Shown here: positions 24,613 to 32,252 of the stretch, in pieces
Numbering within the stretch: position 1 is the first letter of the stretch
How the letters are laid out: each line of letters starts with the position of its first letter
Assembly (NCBI GenBank): GCA_910577885.1
Contig: CAJTNK010000009.1
Span: 1 to 37,803 of the forward strand
Direction of reading: 5' to 3'
Length of the DNA stretch: 37,803 nucleotides
Origin: an uncultured Rikenella sp.
GTDB taxonomy: Bacteria > Bacteroidota > Bacteroidia > Bacteroidales > Rikenellaceae
The notes under the pieces: model-generated
Databases searched by the model: none
What the model was told of the DNA's origin: nothing
What the model saw: the letters and a program-made list of their open reading frames with translations, nothing else
Program-made: the position numbers and the translations under genes

Positions 24613-25878
24613 TTATTCATTGATTTTCGCGATCAACAGATCGGCAAACTCACTGGTCGAAAGCCGGGTACCGTTCTCCATAAACCGCACCAGATCATAA
24701 GTCGCTTTCCCCTCTACGAACGCGCTCTCCATCGCATTCACCACGACATCCGCCGCCTCGGTCCACCCCATGTACTGGAGCATCATCACCGCCGACAGCA
24801 AGAGCGAACACGGATTGGCCTTATTTTTTCCCGCATGGATCGGCGCCGTGCCGTGCGTCGCCTCGAAAATCGCGTGACCCGTCGTGTAATTGATATTGGC
24901 TCCCGGCGCAATCCCGATCCCGCCGACCATCGCCGCCAGCTGGTCCGAAATGTAATCCCCGTTCAGGTTGAGCGTCGCGATCACCGAAAATTCCCGCGGT
25001 TTGAGCAGCGTCCACTGCAAGAAAGCATCCGCAATGGCATCCTTGACAATCACTTTGCCCGCCGCCACAGCCGCCTCCTGTGCCGCATTCGCCGCCTCTT
25101 CGCCCTCCGCTTTCTTGATCCGCTCCCACTCGGCCCAAGTAAAGGTCCGATCGCCGAACTCCCGTTCCGCCAGCTCATAGCCCCAGTTCTTGAACGACCC
25201 TTCGGTGAACTTCATGATATTCCCCTTATGCACCAACGTCACCGACGGCAACCGATGATCGACGGCATAGCGGATCGCCGCCCGTACGAGCCGTTCCGTC
25301 CCCTCCCGCGAAACCGGTTTGATGCCGAACGACGAACTCTCCGGAAACCGAATCTTCCGCACCCCCATCTCGTTGACCAGAAAATCGCGGAGCTTCAACG
25401 CCTCCGGCGTTCCGGTCTGCCACTCGATCCCGGCGTAAATATCCTCCGTATTCTCCCGGAAGATCACCATATCGACATCCTGCGGCCGTTTGAGCGGCGT
25501 CACCACCCCCCGGAAATAGCGCGTCGGCCGCTGGCAAACGTACAAATCGAGCTCCTGTCGCAAAGCGACGTTGAGCGACCGGATCCCGCCGCCGATCGGC
25601 GTGGTCAACGGCCCTTTGATCCCCACCAAGTACTCCCGGAACGTCTCCAGCGTCTCCTGCGGCAGCCACTCGCCGGTCCGATCGAACGCTTTCTGCCCGG
25701 CCAGCACCTCGCGCCACTCGATCCGCCGCCCCCCGCCATAACAACGCGCCACCGCAGCATCGACGATCCGCCGCGTGGCCGGCCAAATATCCACCCCGAT
25801 CCCATCCCCCTCGATATACGGCACCACCGGAACCTCCGGAACCCGCAACACTCCGTTTTCGATCGTAATTTTATTCAT
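24613..25878 (-). CDS. icd: Isocitrate dehydrogenase (homodimeric bacterial type)
   Basis: Oxidatively decarboxylates isocitrate to 2-oxoglutarate. The 421-residue protein follows the E. coli Icd fold: IEGDGIGVDI at the start, the substrate loop GGGIRSLNVALRQ (Ser101 matches the E. coli phosphorylated Ser113), VHKGNIMKFTEG and NLNGDYISDQLAAMVGGIGIAPGANI. In the cofactor region it reads THGTAPIHAGKNKANP. The positions that are Lys344 and Tyr345 in E. coli (adenosine-2'-phosphate site) are here Ile347 and His348, and Val351 is Ala354. Tyr394 and Arg398 match the NADP-type Tyr391 and Arg395. NADP or NAD use is therefore not certain. The gene overlaps the aconitase stop by 8 nt and is followed by gltA after 9 nt. 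Confidence 0.95.
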   Translation of the reverse strand: MNKITIENGVLRVPEVPVVPYIEGDGIGVDIWPATRRIVDAAVARCYGGGRRIEWREVLAGQKAFDRTGEWLPQETLETFREYLVGIKGPLTTPIGGGIRSLNVALRQELDLYVCQRPTRYFRGVVTPLKRPQDVDMVIFRENTEDIYAGIEWQTGTPEALKLRDFLVNEMGVRKIRFPESSSFGIKPVSREGTERLVRAAIRYAVDHRLPSVTLVHKGNIMKFTEGSFKNWGYELAEREFGDRTFTWAEWERIKKAEGEEAANAAQEAAVAAGKVIVKDAIADAFLQWTLLKPREFSVIATLNLNGDYISDQLAAMVGGIGIAPGANINYTTGHAIFEATHGTAPIHAGKNKANPCSLLLSAVMMLQYMGWTEAADVVVNAMESAFVEGKATYDLVRFMENGTRLSTSEFADLLIAKINE

Positions 25879-28168
25879 CTTTCTTTCCGATTTTCTGTTT
25901 AATCAAATTCAATGCGCTCCCGGCCCGGAACCACTCGATCTGCAAAGCATTGTAGGTATGGTTCGCCGCAAACTGCTCCGTGGTGCCGTCCGCATGGTGC
26001 AACACCACCGTCAACGGAACCCCTGGCGCAAACTCCCGTAAGCCGAGTACCGATATCGTGTCGTCCTCCCTGACTTTCTCCCAATCGGCCTTGTGGGCGA
26101 AAGTCAAAGCCAGAATCCCCTGTTTCTTGAGGTTGGTTTCGTGGATGCGGGCGAACGACTGCGCCAGCACCGCCTTCACGCCTAAAAACCGCGGTTCCAT
26201 CGCCGCATGCTCCCGCGACGACCCCTCGCCATAGTTCTCCTGCGCCACCACAATGCTCCCCAACCCTTTGGCCTTGTAATTCTTGGCCACGGCCGACACC
26301 TTGTCGTACTTGCGCCCCTCCCTTTCTGAAACCATCGGATCAAGCACGCTATTCACCGCCCCGTCGTTAAAAGCGTTGGTCGCCCCCATCAACAGGTTCT
26401 CCGAGATATTCTCCAAGTGTCCCCGAAACCGCAACCACGGCCCCGCCATCGAGATATGGTCGGTCGTACACTTCCCCCGGGTCTTAATCAGCAGCCGCAG
26501 CCCCTCGAGATCCCGTCCGTCCCACGCCGCGAACGGCTCCAAGCGCTGCAATCGCTGCGACTCCGGCGAAATAACCACCGTCATCGAAGAGCCATCCTCG
26601 GCCGGTGCCTGATAGCCCGCATCGTCGACCGAGAATCCTTGGATCGGCAACTCATCTCCCCGCGGCACATCGAGCTTCACCGCCTCGCCCCGTTCGTTGA
26701 CGAGGGTGTCGGTCAGCGGGTTGAACGTAATCCGTCCGGCCAGCGTCAAAGCCGTGGTCAGCTCCGGCGACGCCACGAAAGCGTGCGTTTGCGGATTCCC
26801 GTCGTTCCGCGCCGCAAAATTCCGGTTGAAACTCGTCACAATCGAATTGGCCCGCGTCGAATCGTCCGTCGCCCGCCGCCACTGCCCGATGCAAGCCCCG
26901 CACGCATTGGCCATCACCACCCCGCCGATCGCCTCGAAATCCGCCAACAGTCCATCCCGCTCCGCCGTATGGCGCACCTGCTCCGACCCCGGTGTCACCA
27001 CGAACTGCGACCGGACCGTCAACCCCTTGTCCGCCGCCTGCCGCGCCACCGACGCCGCCCGGGTCAGGTCCTCGTACGAGGAGTTGGTGCACGATCCGAT
27101 CAACCCCACCTCCATCCGTTCCGGATACCCCTTCTCGCGAGCCATCCGCACGAATTCCGAAATCGGAGCCGCCGCATCCGGTGTAAAAGGCCCGTTAACA
27201 TACGGCTCCAAGGCCGAAAGATCGATCTCGATCACCCGGTCGTAATAGCGTTCCGGATGTTCCCGCACCGCGGCATCGGCGGTCAGACACTCTGCCGCCA
27301 CCCCGTCCGCCAGCTCCGCCACCTCTCCCCTGCCGGTCGCCCGCAGGTAGGCGCCCATCTTCGCATCGTACGGAAACAGCGACGTCGTAGCCCCCACTTC
27401 CGCCCCCATGTTGCAAATTGTCGCCTTGCCGGTCGCCGAAATGGTCTCGGCCCCCGGCCCGAAGTATTCGAGAATGGCATTCGTCCCCCCCTTCACCGTC
27501 AGAATCCCGGCCAGCTTCAAGATGACATCCTTCGGCGAAGCCCAACCGTTCAATTTGCCGGTCAGCTTGACCCCGATCACCCGCGGCATCTTCAGTTCCC
27601 ACGGCATCCCCGACATCACGTCCGCCGCATCGGCCCCGCCGACCCCCACGGCTACCATCCCCAGCCCCCCGGCATTGGGCGTGTGCGAGTCGGTGCCGAT
27701 CATCATCCCGCCCGGAAAGGCGTAGTTCTCGAGCACCACCTGGTGAATGATCCCCGCCCCCGGACGCCAAAATCCGATCCCGTACTTATTCGACACCGAC
27801 GCGAGAAAATCATACACCTCCCGATTCACATCCCGGGCCACCGTCAAGTCGGCGTCGGAACCCCGGTCGGCCTGGATCAGGTGGTCGCAATGCACGGTCG
27901 ACGGCACCGCCACCCGGCTCCGTCCGGCGTTCATGAACTGCAACAGAGCCATCTGCGCCGTCGCATCCTGCATGGCCACCCGGTCCGGCGCAAAGTTCAC
28001 ATAATCCTCGCCGCGACGAAACACCGGCTGTTGCCCTTCATCGTACAAGTGGGTCAGCAATATCTTCTCGGCCAGCGTGAGGGCCGATCCGCTCGCCTGC
28101 CGGATCCGCCCCACCGCCTCGGCCATCCCGGCATACCGCCGGCGAATCATCTCGATGTCGAATACCAT
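25871..28168 (-). CDS. acn: Aconitate hydratase (mitochondrial-type)
   Basis: A 765-residue 4Fe-4S enzyme that isomerises citrate to isocitrate. The cluster ligands are Cys360 (GSCTNSS) and Cys423/Cys426 (NACGACIGQW). Earlier hallmarks are HCDHLIQ (93-99) and GTDSHTPNAGGLGM (158-171). The C-terminal swivelling domain carries RGKCTTDHIS and NYGEGSSREHAAMEPRFLGV. Length and arrangement fit the mitochondrial-type AcnA subgroup common in Bacteroidota. It is the first gene of the acn-icd-gltA operon, with icd starting 8 nt before its stop codon. The upstream region has only a weak TATCTTGC box on the minus strand. Confidence 0.96.
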   Translation of the reverse strand: MVFDIEMIRRRYAGMAEAVGRIRQASGSALTLAEKILLTHLYDEGQQPVFRRGEDYVNFAPDRVAMQDATAQMALLQFMNAGRSRVAVPSTVHCDHLIQADRGSDADLTVARDVNREVYDFLASVSNKYGIGFWRPGAGIIHQVVLENYAFPGGMMIGTDSHTPNAGGLGMVAVGVGGADAADVMSGMPWELKMPRVIGVKLTGKLNGWASPKDVILKLAGILTVKGGTNAILEYFGPGAETISATGKATICNMGAEVGATTSLFPYDAKMGAYLRATGRGEVAELADGVAAECLTADAAVREHPERYYDRVIEIDLSALEPYVNGPFTPDAAAPISEFVRMAREKGYPERMEVGLIGSCTNSSYEDLTRAASVARQAADKGLTVRSQFVVTPGSEQVRHTAERDGLLADFEAIGGVVMANACGACIGQWRRATDDSTRANSIVTSFNRNFAARNDGNPQTHAFVASPELTTALTLAGRITFNPLTDTLVNERGEAVKLDVPRGDELPIQGFSVDDAGYQAPAEDGSSMTVVISPESQRLQRLEPFAAWDGRDLEGLRLLIKTRGKCTTDHISMAGPWLRFRGHLENISENLLMGATNAFNDGAVNSVLDPMVSEREGRKYDKVSAVAKNYKAKGLGSIVVAQENYGEGSSREHAAMEPRFLGVKAVLAQSFARIHETNLKKQGILALTFAHKADWEKVREDDTISVLGLREFAPGVPLTVVLHHADGTTEQFAANHTYNALQIEWFRAGSALNLIKQKIGKKDE

Positions 28169-28227
28169 AACACGGGGACTTTTAAAAATTTTTTCTTAAC
28201 TCATTCCGAAGCCGCAAGATACGAAAA

Positions 28228-28248
28228 ACGGCGGGAATTACCCGCCGT
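28228..28248 (-). terminator. Terminator of the SIMPL-domain gene
   Basis: An 8-bp stem ACGGCGGG / CCCGCCGT with loop AATTA, followed in the minus-strand transcript by TTTTCG (the T run begins within the stem edge). It lies 40 nt past the stop at 28288. Confidence 0.7.
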
Positions 28249-28287
28249 CCGTTCAATTCTTCACAAAATCGCCCGATTCCGTATGCC

Positions 28288-28989
28288 TTATTCCAGCGCA
28301 AAGCGCACCGTAACATTCTGATTCACCCGCACGTCGTTGAACTTGACGTTCGACATGGCATCCTCCTGAATGGCATTACCGGTAGCTGCTTTGCTCGCCG
28401 CCAATCCACGAATCATTACACCGCCAAACTCCGGAGCCGACGAATAGGACTGGATGTAGATCGCACGACCAATCCGCTGCCCAATGGCCTCAGCCAACTC
28501 GGCCGCCGTCTGCCGGGCATTCCGCATCGCCTTTACCCGCATCTGTGCCTGGAGTTCCCGCAAGTCGCTGCGCGTGCTCTGGTTCAACGAGGCATTCGAT
28601 ATGCCGTTCGTCTGCAAAGCGTCGAAAACGGCTTCCACCTGATTCGGCTCGGTCAGCGTCAGGAGGTAGTTCTTGTATTGGTAGATATCTTTCCGTTTGC
28701 CGCTGGCATTGGACTGGCTGGTAATGACCAGCTGTTTTTTGATGTCCACCCCGGCAGCGTCGAGCGCCGTGGCCAACGACCGTTCCAGCTCGGCGATCGT
28801 GGTTTTCCCCTTGGTCGGGGCCTCGGAAATCAAGATCGCAATCCGGAACTTGTTCGGAGCCACCGCCGTATCGGCCGAACTGCTGATTTCGACATACGGC
28901 ACCTGGTCCTTGTCCTGCTGCGCCCATGCGCAGCTACCGGCCCCCGCCAACATCAGCGCGGAAGCGACGAAAAAGATCTTTCTTTTCAT
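28288..28989 (-). CDS. Periplasmic SIMPL-domain (DUF541) protein
   Basis: A 233-residue exported protein. The signal peptide is KRKIFFVASALMLAGAGSCAWAQ, with likely cleavage after AWA (about residue 23). The SIMPL/DUF541 domain covers the rest: VEISSSADTAVAPNKFRIAILISE, TTIAELERSLATALDAAGVDIKKQLVITSQSN, YQYKNYLLTLTEPNQVEAVFDALQ, AQMRVKAMRNARQTAAELAEAIGQRIG and the closing FNDVRVNQNVTVRFALE. Family members are oligomeric periplasmic or surface proteins linked to kinase-interaction or oxidative-stress roles in a few species, with no defined activity. It follows the acyltransferase gene after 4 nt, so the two are co-transcribed. Confidence 0.85.
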   Translation of the reverse strand: MKRKIFFVASALMLAGAGSCAWAQQDKDQVPYVEISSSADTAVAPNKFRIAILISEAPTKGKTTIAELERSLATALDAAGVDIKKQLVITSQSNASGKRKDIYQYKNYLLTLTEPNQVEAVFDALQTNGISNASLNQSTRSDLRELQAQMRVKAMRNARQTAAELAEAIGQRIGRAIYIQSYSSAPEFGGVMIRGLAASKAATGNAIQEDAMSNVKFNDVRVNQNVTVRFALE

Positions 28990-28993
28990 GGCG

Positions 28994-30103
28994 TTATCCT
29001 ATTAAGTATTTATGAAACGGTAATCTCTGCAACAACCATACCAAACCGGCCGACACACCGAACGCTCCGACGGCGATCACCGGAATCTGGAGATACGGCG
29101 CCACCGGCACCCAAGCCTGCACGAGGTCGTACCCCAACTGGACGATGAAAAAATGGCACAGGTAGATCCCAAAAGTCAAGCCCGCCACCCGACCGAGCCA
29201 CTTCCGCGTCCTGTGGCCCTCGATCCGCACCGTCCGCAGCGCCGTGAAAACCCCGTAGGTCATCAGAAAGACGCTGAATCCGTTGAACATCCACGGGATC
29301 TCCAGGTAGGCATAATCCCCCGGAAAATACTCCTGCGCCAGGAGATACCCCCCGCAAGTCAAAGCGTATCCCGTCGCGAAACAGAGCGCCGACCGAAGCC
29401 GTATCTGTATCTTAGACCGTTCGGAAGGGAATCGGTTTAAATAGTACCCCAAAATCAGGTACCCAAGAAAGCCGCTGACGTAATAAAAAGTCCCGAAGCC
29501 GTTCCAGTCGCACTCGCCGAAAATCCCCAAGTGGCCGTAATTGCCGACATACCCGACCAGAGGAGCCAACACCCGAATGTAGGGAATAAAAAGCGTGAAT
29601 CCCCACAGATAAAGAAAACGCTTCAGCTCCTTGCGCGATGCCCGTTCCACCCACGGCGAGACGATCGGAAGAATCAGGTACAGCCCCACCAGCATATACA
29701 GGTACCAAAGCGGCGTCGTGGTATAATTGAAGTTGAGCGGGAAGGTAGCGACATCATACAACGCCTGCTGCCCCTCGGCATGTCCGTAGAGGCGGTAGAA
29801 AAACGGCATCAAGAGGCTCCACACCGCCAGCGGCCAAAGGATCCGCCCCAGCCTCCGACGATAGAACGCCCCCGACTCCATCCGCACCGGCAGAAGCAGC
29901 ACCCCGGAGATCATGACGAACAACGGCACGCAAGCGCGCAAGGCGCTCCCCCAGCAAACCCCCGAGAGGAAAGCGGTCCGATCCGCGTCGAACCGAGCCA
30001 CGAAGAAATCGCCGCTGTGCGAGCAAACCACCATCAGGCAGGCCACTACACGCAGCAGGTCAATCCACGGAATATGTCGCCCGGGCGACGGATCCTGAGC
30101 CAT
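28994..30103 (-). CDS. Acyltransferase family 3 membrane protein
   Basis: A 369-residue integral membrane O-acyltransferase of the family that modifies surface sugars or peptidoglycan (OatA/WecH/NodX type). It opens with WIDLLRVVACLMVVCSHSGDFF, which contains the conserved RxxA and the catalytic-type His of the first helix (HSGD). CVPLFVMISGVLLL and YRRRLGRILWPLAVW follow (R-x-x-R loop). About ten membrane segments can be counted. The Cys-rich stretch GIFGECDWNGFGTFYYVSGFLGY is near the middle, and the C-terminus GIYLCHFFIVQLGYDL is typical. A SIMPL protein gene follows 4 nt later. A -7 box on the minus strand lies at 30166. Substrate unknown. Confidence 0.88.
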   Translation of the reverse strand: MAQDPSPGRHIPWIDLLRVVACLMVVCSHSGDFFVARFDADRTAFLSGVCWGSALRACVPLFVMISGVLLLPVRMESGAFYRRRLGRILWPLAVWSLLMPFFYRLYGHAEGQQALYDVATFPLNFNYTTTPLWYLYMLVGLYLILPIVSPWVERASRKELKRFLYLWGFTLFIPYIRVLAPLVGYVGNYGHLGIFGECDWNGFGTFYYVSGFLGYLILGYYLNRFPSERSKIQIRLRSALCFATGYALTCGGYLLAQEYFPGDYAYLEIPWMFNGFSVFLMTYGVFTALRTVRIEGHRTRKWLGRVAGLTFGIYLCHFFIVQLGYDLVQAWVPVAPYLQIPVIAVGAFGVSAGLVWLLQRLPFHKYLIG

Positions 30104-30165
30104 AATCGTCTTTATCTATTGTAGATTGAGGCTTTTCCGACCCGCAGGCCGGTCCACCCGGTGAA

Positions 30166-30173
30166 CAAAGATA
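30166..30173 (-). promoter_or_regulatory. Predicted -7 box of the acyltransferase operon
   Basis: On the minus strand, TATCTTTG is a perfect TAnnTTTG, giving a leader of about 56 nt. No clear TTTG lies 19-21 nt upstream. Confidence 0.45.
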
Positions 30174-30191
30174 ACTTTTTTGAGCCGAAAA

Positions 30192-30222
30192 TTTGCAGAT
30201 TCGAAAAAAGCGCCTACTTTTG
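30192..30222 (+). promoter_or_regulatory. Predicted promoter of the ABC-GntR operon
   Basis: TTTG (30192-30195), a 19-nt spacer, then a perfect TACTTTTG (30215-30222). This is one of the best consensus matches in the window. The predicted start near 30229 falls in an inverted repeat. Confidence 0.7.
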
Positions 30223-30224
30223 TA

Positions 30225-30246
30225 GTGTATTAGAATAATGATACAC
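30225..30246 (+). promoter_or_regulatory. Inverted repeat, candidate GntR/YtrA operator
   Basis: GTGTAT (30225-30230) and ATACAC (30241-30246) are inverted with a 10-nt spacer, starting just after the -7 box. YtrA-type GntR repressors commonly bind such GTGTA-TACAC dyads, and the operon encodes one. A second small dyad, CTAC-TTTT-GTAG, straddles the -7 box. Confidence 0.6.
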
Positions 30247-30280
30247 CAGTAAAGAATGTCTCCAAAAACAACACTATGTT

Positions 30281-31120
30281 ATGAATATGATCACCTTCAA
30301 AGACGTGTCGTTCGGCTACCGAGGCGGTAGGCTGTTCGACCGCCTCGACCTCACTTTACGTCGGGGAGCCATCTACGGCCTGCTGGGGAAGAACGGGGCA
30401 GGGAAAAGCACCCTCCTGAAGCTCGCCGCCGGGCTGTTGTTCCCTTCGAGAGGCACGATCACCGTACTGGAACGCACGCCCAGAAAACGAGAGCCGAACT
30501 TCCTGAACCAAGTCTTCTTCGTGCCCGAGGAGTTCACCCTGCCGCGCATGACGATGACGGAGTATGCCCGGGTCTACGGGGTTTTCTACCCCCGCTTCTC
30601 CCGCGAGCAGCTCGGCGAACTGCTCCGCGAACTCGAAGTCGCGGCCGACCAGCGGCTCGACCGCATGTCGTTCGGTCAGCGGAAGAAGGCCTACATCGCT
30701 TTCGCCGTCGCCTGCAACACCCCGCTCCTGATTATGGACGAGCCGACCAACGGGCTGGACATTCCGTCCAAAAGCTCCTTCCGGCGGGTGATCGCCCGGG
30801 TGACCGACGAGGAGCGGACGGTGGTGATTTCGACCCACCAGGTGCGGGACCTCGACCAGCTGATCGACTCGGTGGTGGTGCTCGACGGCAGCGAAATCCT
30901 GTTGAACGCCTCGACGGCCGAGATTACGGAGCGGCTGCAGTTCGTCCACCTGGAGGACGACGAACCGGCCCTGTATGCCGAACGGACGATCCACGGACGG
31001 TGGGGCGTGCGGCCCAACACCTCGGACGAAGAGTCGCCGCTCGACATGGAGATGCTCTTCAACGCCGCCGTGACCAGTCGCGAGGCCGTCAAACAACTCT
31101 TTAACCGACAAGCACGATAA
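30281..31120 (+). CDS. ABC transporter ATP-binding protein
   Basis: A 279-residue ATPase of a YtrB-like ABC transporter. Walker A is GKNGAGKST (36-44), Walker B is LLIMDEP (149-155) and the H-loop is STHQ (about 185-188). The signature motif reads SFGQR (130-134) rather than LSGGQ, a known variant of this subfamily. The C-terminal 60 residues form an extra domain (FVHLEDDEPALYAERTIHGRWGV). The start at 30281 is chosen because the nearby ATG at 30276 meets a stop after two codons. The partner membrane protein starts 1 nt inside its stop codon. Transported substrate unknown. Confidence 0.92.
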   Translation: MNMITFKDVSFGYRGGRLFDRLDLTLRRGAIYGLLGKNGAGKSTLLKLAAGLLFPSRGTITVLERTPRKREPNFLNQVFFVPEEFTLPRMTMTEYARVYGVFYPRFSREQLGELLRELEVAADQRLDRMSFGQRKKAYIAFAVACNTPLLIMDEPTNGLDIPSKSSFRRVIARVTDEERTVVISTHQVRDLDQLIDSVVVLDGSEILLNASTAEITERLQFVHLEDDEPALYAERTIHGRWGVRPNTSDEESPLDMEMLFNAAVTSREAVKQLFNRQAR

Positions 31121-31887
31121 TGATGAACGATACTTTTTCCTGGAAACGCTTCGGCCTCTTCGCACGGGCCGAGCTGGCCGGCCAAGGACGCCGGATGCTG
31201 CTCAAGGCGGGCGGTTTCGCGCTGACCTGTTTCATGATCTACAGCCTGTGGAACATCGACGCCATTTTCAACACCGGCCACCGGTTCTTCAGCTTCTCGA
31301 TCGCGGGGGCTCGAGGCTTCGCTTGGATCGTCTTTACGGTAATCGTGATGGTCAACCTCTCGCGGAGTTTCAAACGCTACTTCTCGAAGGGCGAAGCGGT
31401 GACCGCGTTGACTATTCCGGCCGCGCGGAGCGAAAAATTCCTCTACGTGGCGTTGAAAAACATGCTGTTCGTGCCGCTCGGGTTAGAACTTATTCTCTGC
31501 CTGAACGATGTGCTGTGGACTACCCTCTTCGGACACACAAACCTTTTCGGCATGCTCTTCGACGCCATCGTCAAATACATGGACATCCGGCTCGCTCTGT
31601 TCCTGCTCTTCGTCCTGCTGAACGGATTCGCTCTGCTGGCGTTTTTTCTGGCCGGAGCGGTCGTTTTCCGGAGACACCAGTTCCTCGGGACGCTGATCGC
31701 CTTTTTCGTCTTGAACATTCCGCTCTTCGTGCTGGTGCAGATCGAACCGGGAATGGTCTACCAGTTCAACCGGACGATGGACTGGCCGACCAACATGGCT
31801 ATCCTGGACCTCGTCACGCTGGGAATCGGAATCCTGTGGATCTACATCGCCCGACGTCGGTTCTCGACCCTGCAAATTACTAAATAA
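31120..31887 (+). CDS. ABC-associated membrane protein (putative permease)
   Basis: A 255-residue protein with about six membrane helices: FALTCFMIYSLWNI, GFAWIVFTVIVMVNLS, MLFVPLGLELILCLNDVLW, LALFLLFVLLNGFALLAFFLAGAVV, TLIAFFVLNIPLFVLVQI and LDLVTLGIGILWIYIARR. It begins with a cytoplasmic FxWKRFGLFARAEL segment. It overlaps the ATPase stop codon by one base (TAATG), so translation is coupled. It is the natural membrane partner of the ATPase and resembles small bacitracin/YtrC-like or ABC-2-type permeases only by topology and position. Confidence 0.85.
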   Translation: MMNDTFSWKRFGLFARAELAGQGRRMLLKAGGFALTCFMIYSLWNIDAIFNTGHRFFSFSIAGARGFAWIVFTVIVMVNLSRSFKRYFSKGEAVTALTIPAARSEKFLYVALKNMLFVPLGLELILCLNDVLWTTLFGHTNLFGMLFDAIVKYMDIRLALFLLFVLLNGFALLAFFLAGAVVFRRHQFLGTLIAFFVLNIPLFVLVQIEPGMVYQFNRTMDWPTNMAILDLVTLGIGILWIYIARRRFSTLQITK

Positions 31888-31898
31888 CGGGGGATGCG

Positions 31899-32252
31899 AT
31901 GGATTTCAAGAGTGAAAAACCGATCTACCGACAAATCGTCGAGTATGTCTACGACGGTATTGCCTCCGGCAGCTGGCCGGAGGCGCAACGCGTGCCGTCG
32001 GTACGCGACCTGGCGGCTCAACTGCAGGTCAATCCGAACACCGTGATGCGGGCTTATGAGCGGCTCCAGGCGGCCGAAATCATCACCAACAGCCGAGGGA
32101 TCGGCTATTTCGTCGCCGAGGGGGCCAAACAACGGGTCGTCGAGCTGAAACGGGCCGAATTTTTTGAAACGACCTTGCCCGAGATTTTCGACACGATGGA
32201 GACGCTGGGGATCTCGTGGGAGGAGGTACAACGAAAATACGGAAAACGATGA
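31899..32252 (+). CDS. GntR-family regulator, YtrA subfamily
   Basis: A 117-residue short GntR regulator. The winged helix is PIYRQIVEYVYDGIASGSWPEAQRVPSVRDLAAQLQVNPNTVMRAYERLQAAEIITNSRGIGYFV, the hallmark of the YtrA group. The short C-terminal helical part (about 75-117) contains the dimer helices and no large effector domain. It lies 11 nt after the permease gene, third in its own operon; YtrA-type regulators usually repress the ABC genes beside them. The dyad at 30225 is the likely target. Confidence 0.92.
   Translation: MDFKSEKPIYRQIVEYVYDGIASGSWPEAQRVPSVRDLAAQLQVNPNTVMRAYERLQAAEIITNSRGIGYFVAEGAKQRVVELKRAEFFETTLPEIFDTMETLGISWEEVQRKYGKR

Noticed and set aside
28169..28220. Promoter box TATCTTGC upstream of acn
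   Set aside because: It lacks one T of the TTTG core and has no clear -33 partner, so it is not listed as a feature.
23335..28321. Long open frames antisense to acn, icd and gltA
   Set aside because: These overlap well-conserved enzymes on the other strand and have no protein-like composition.
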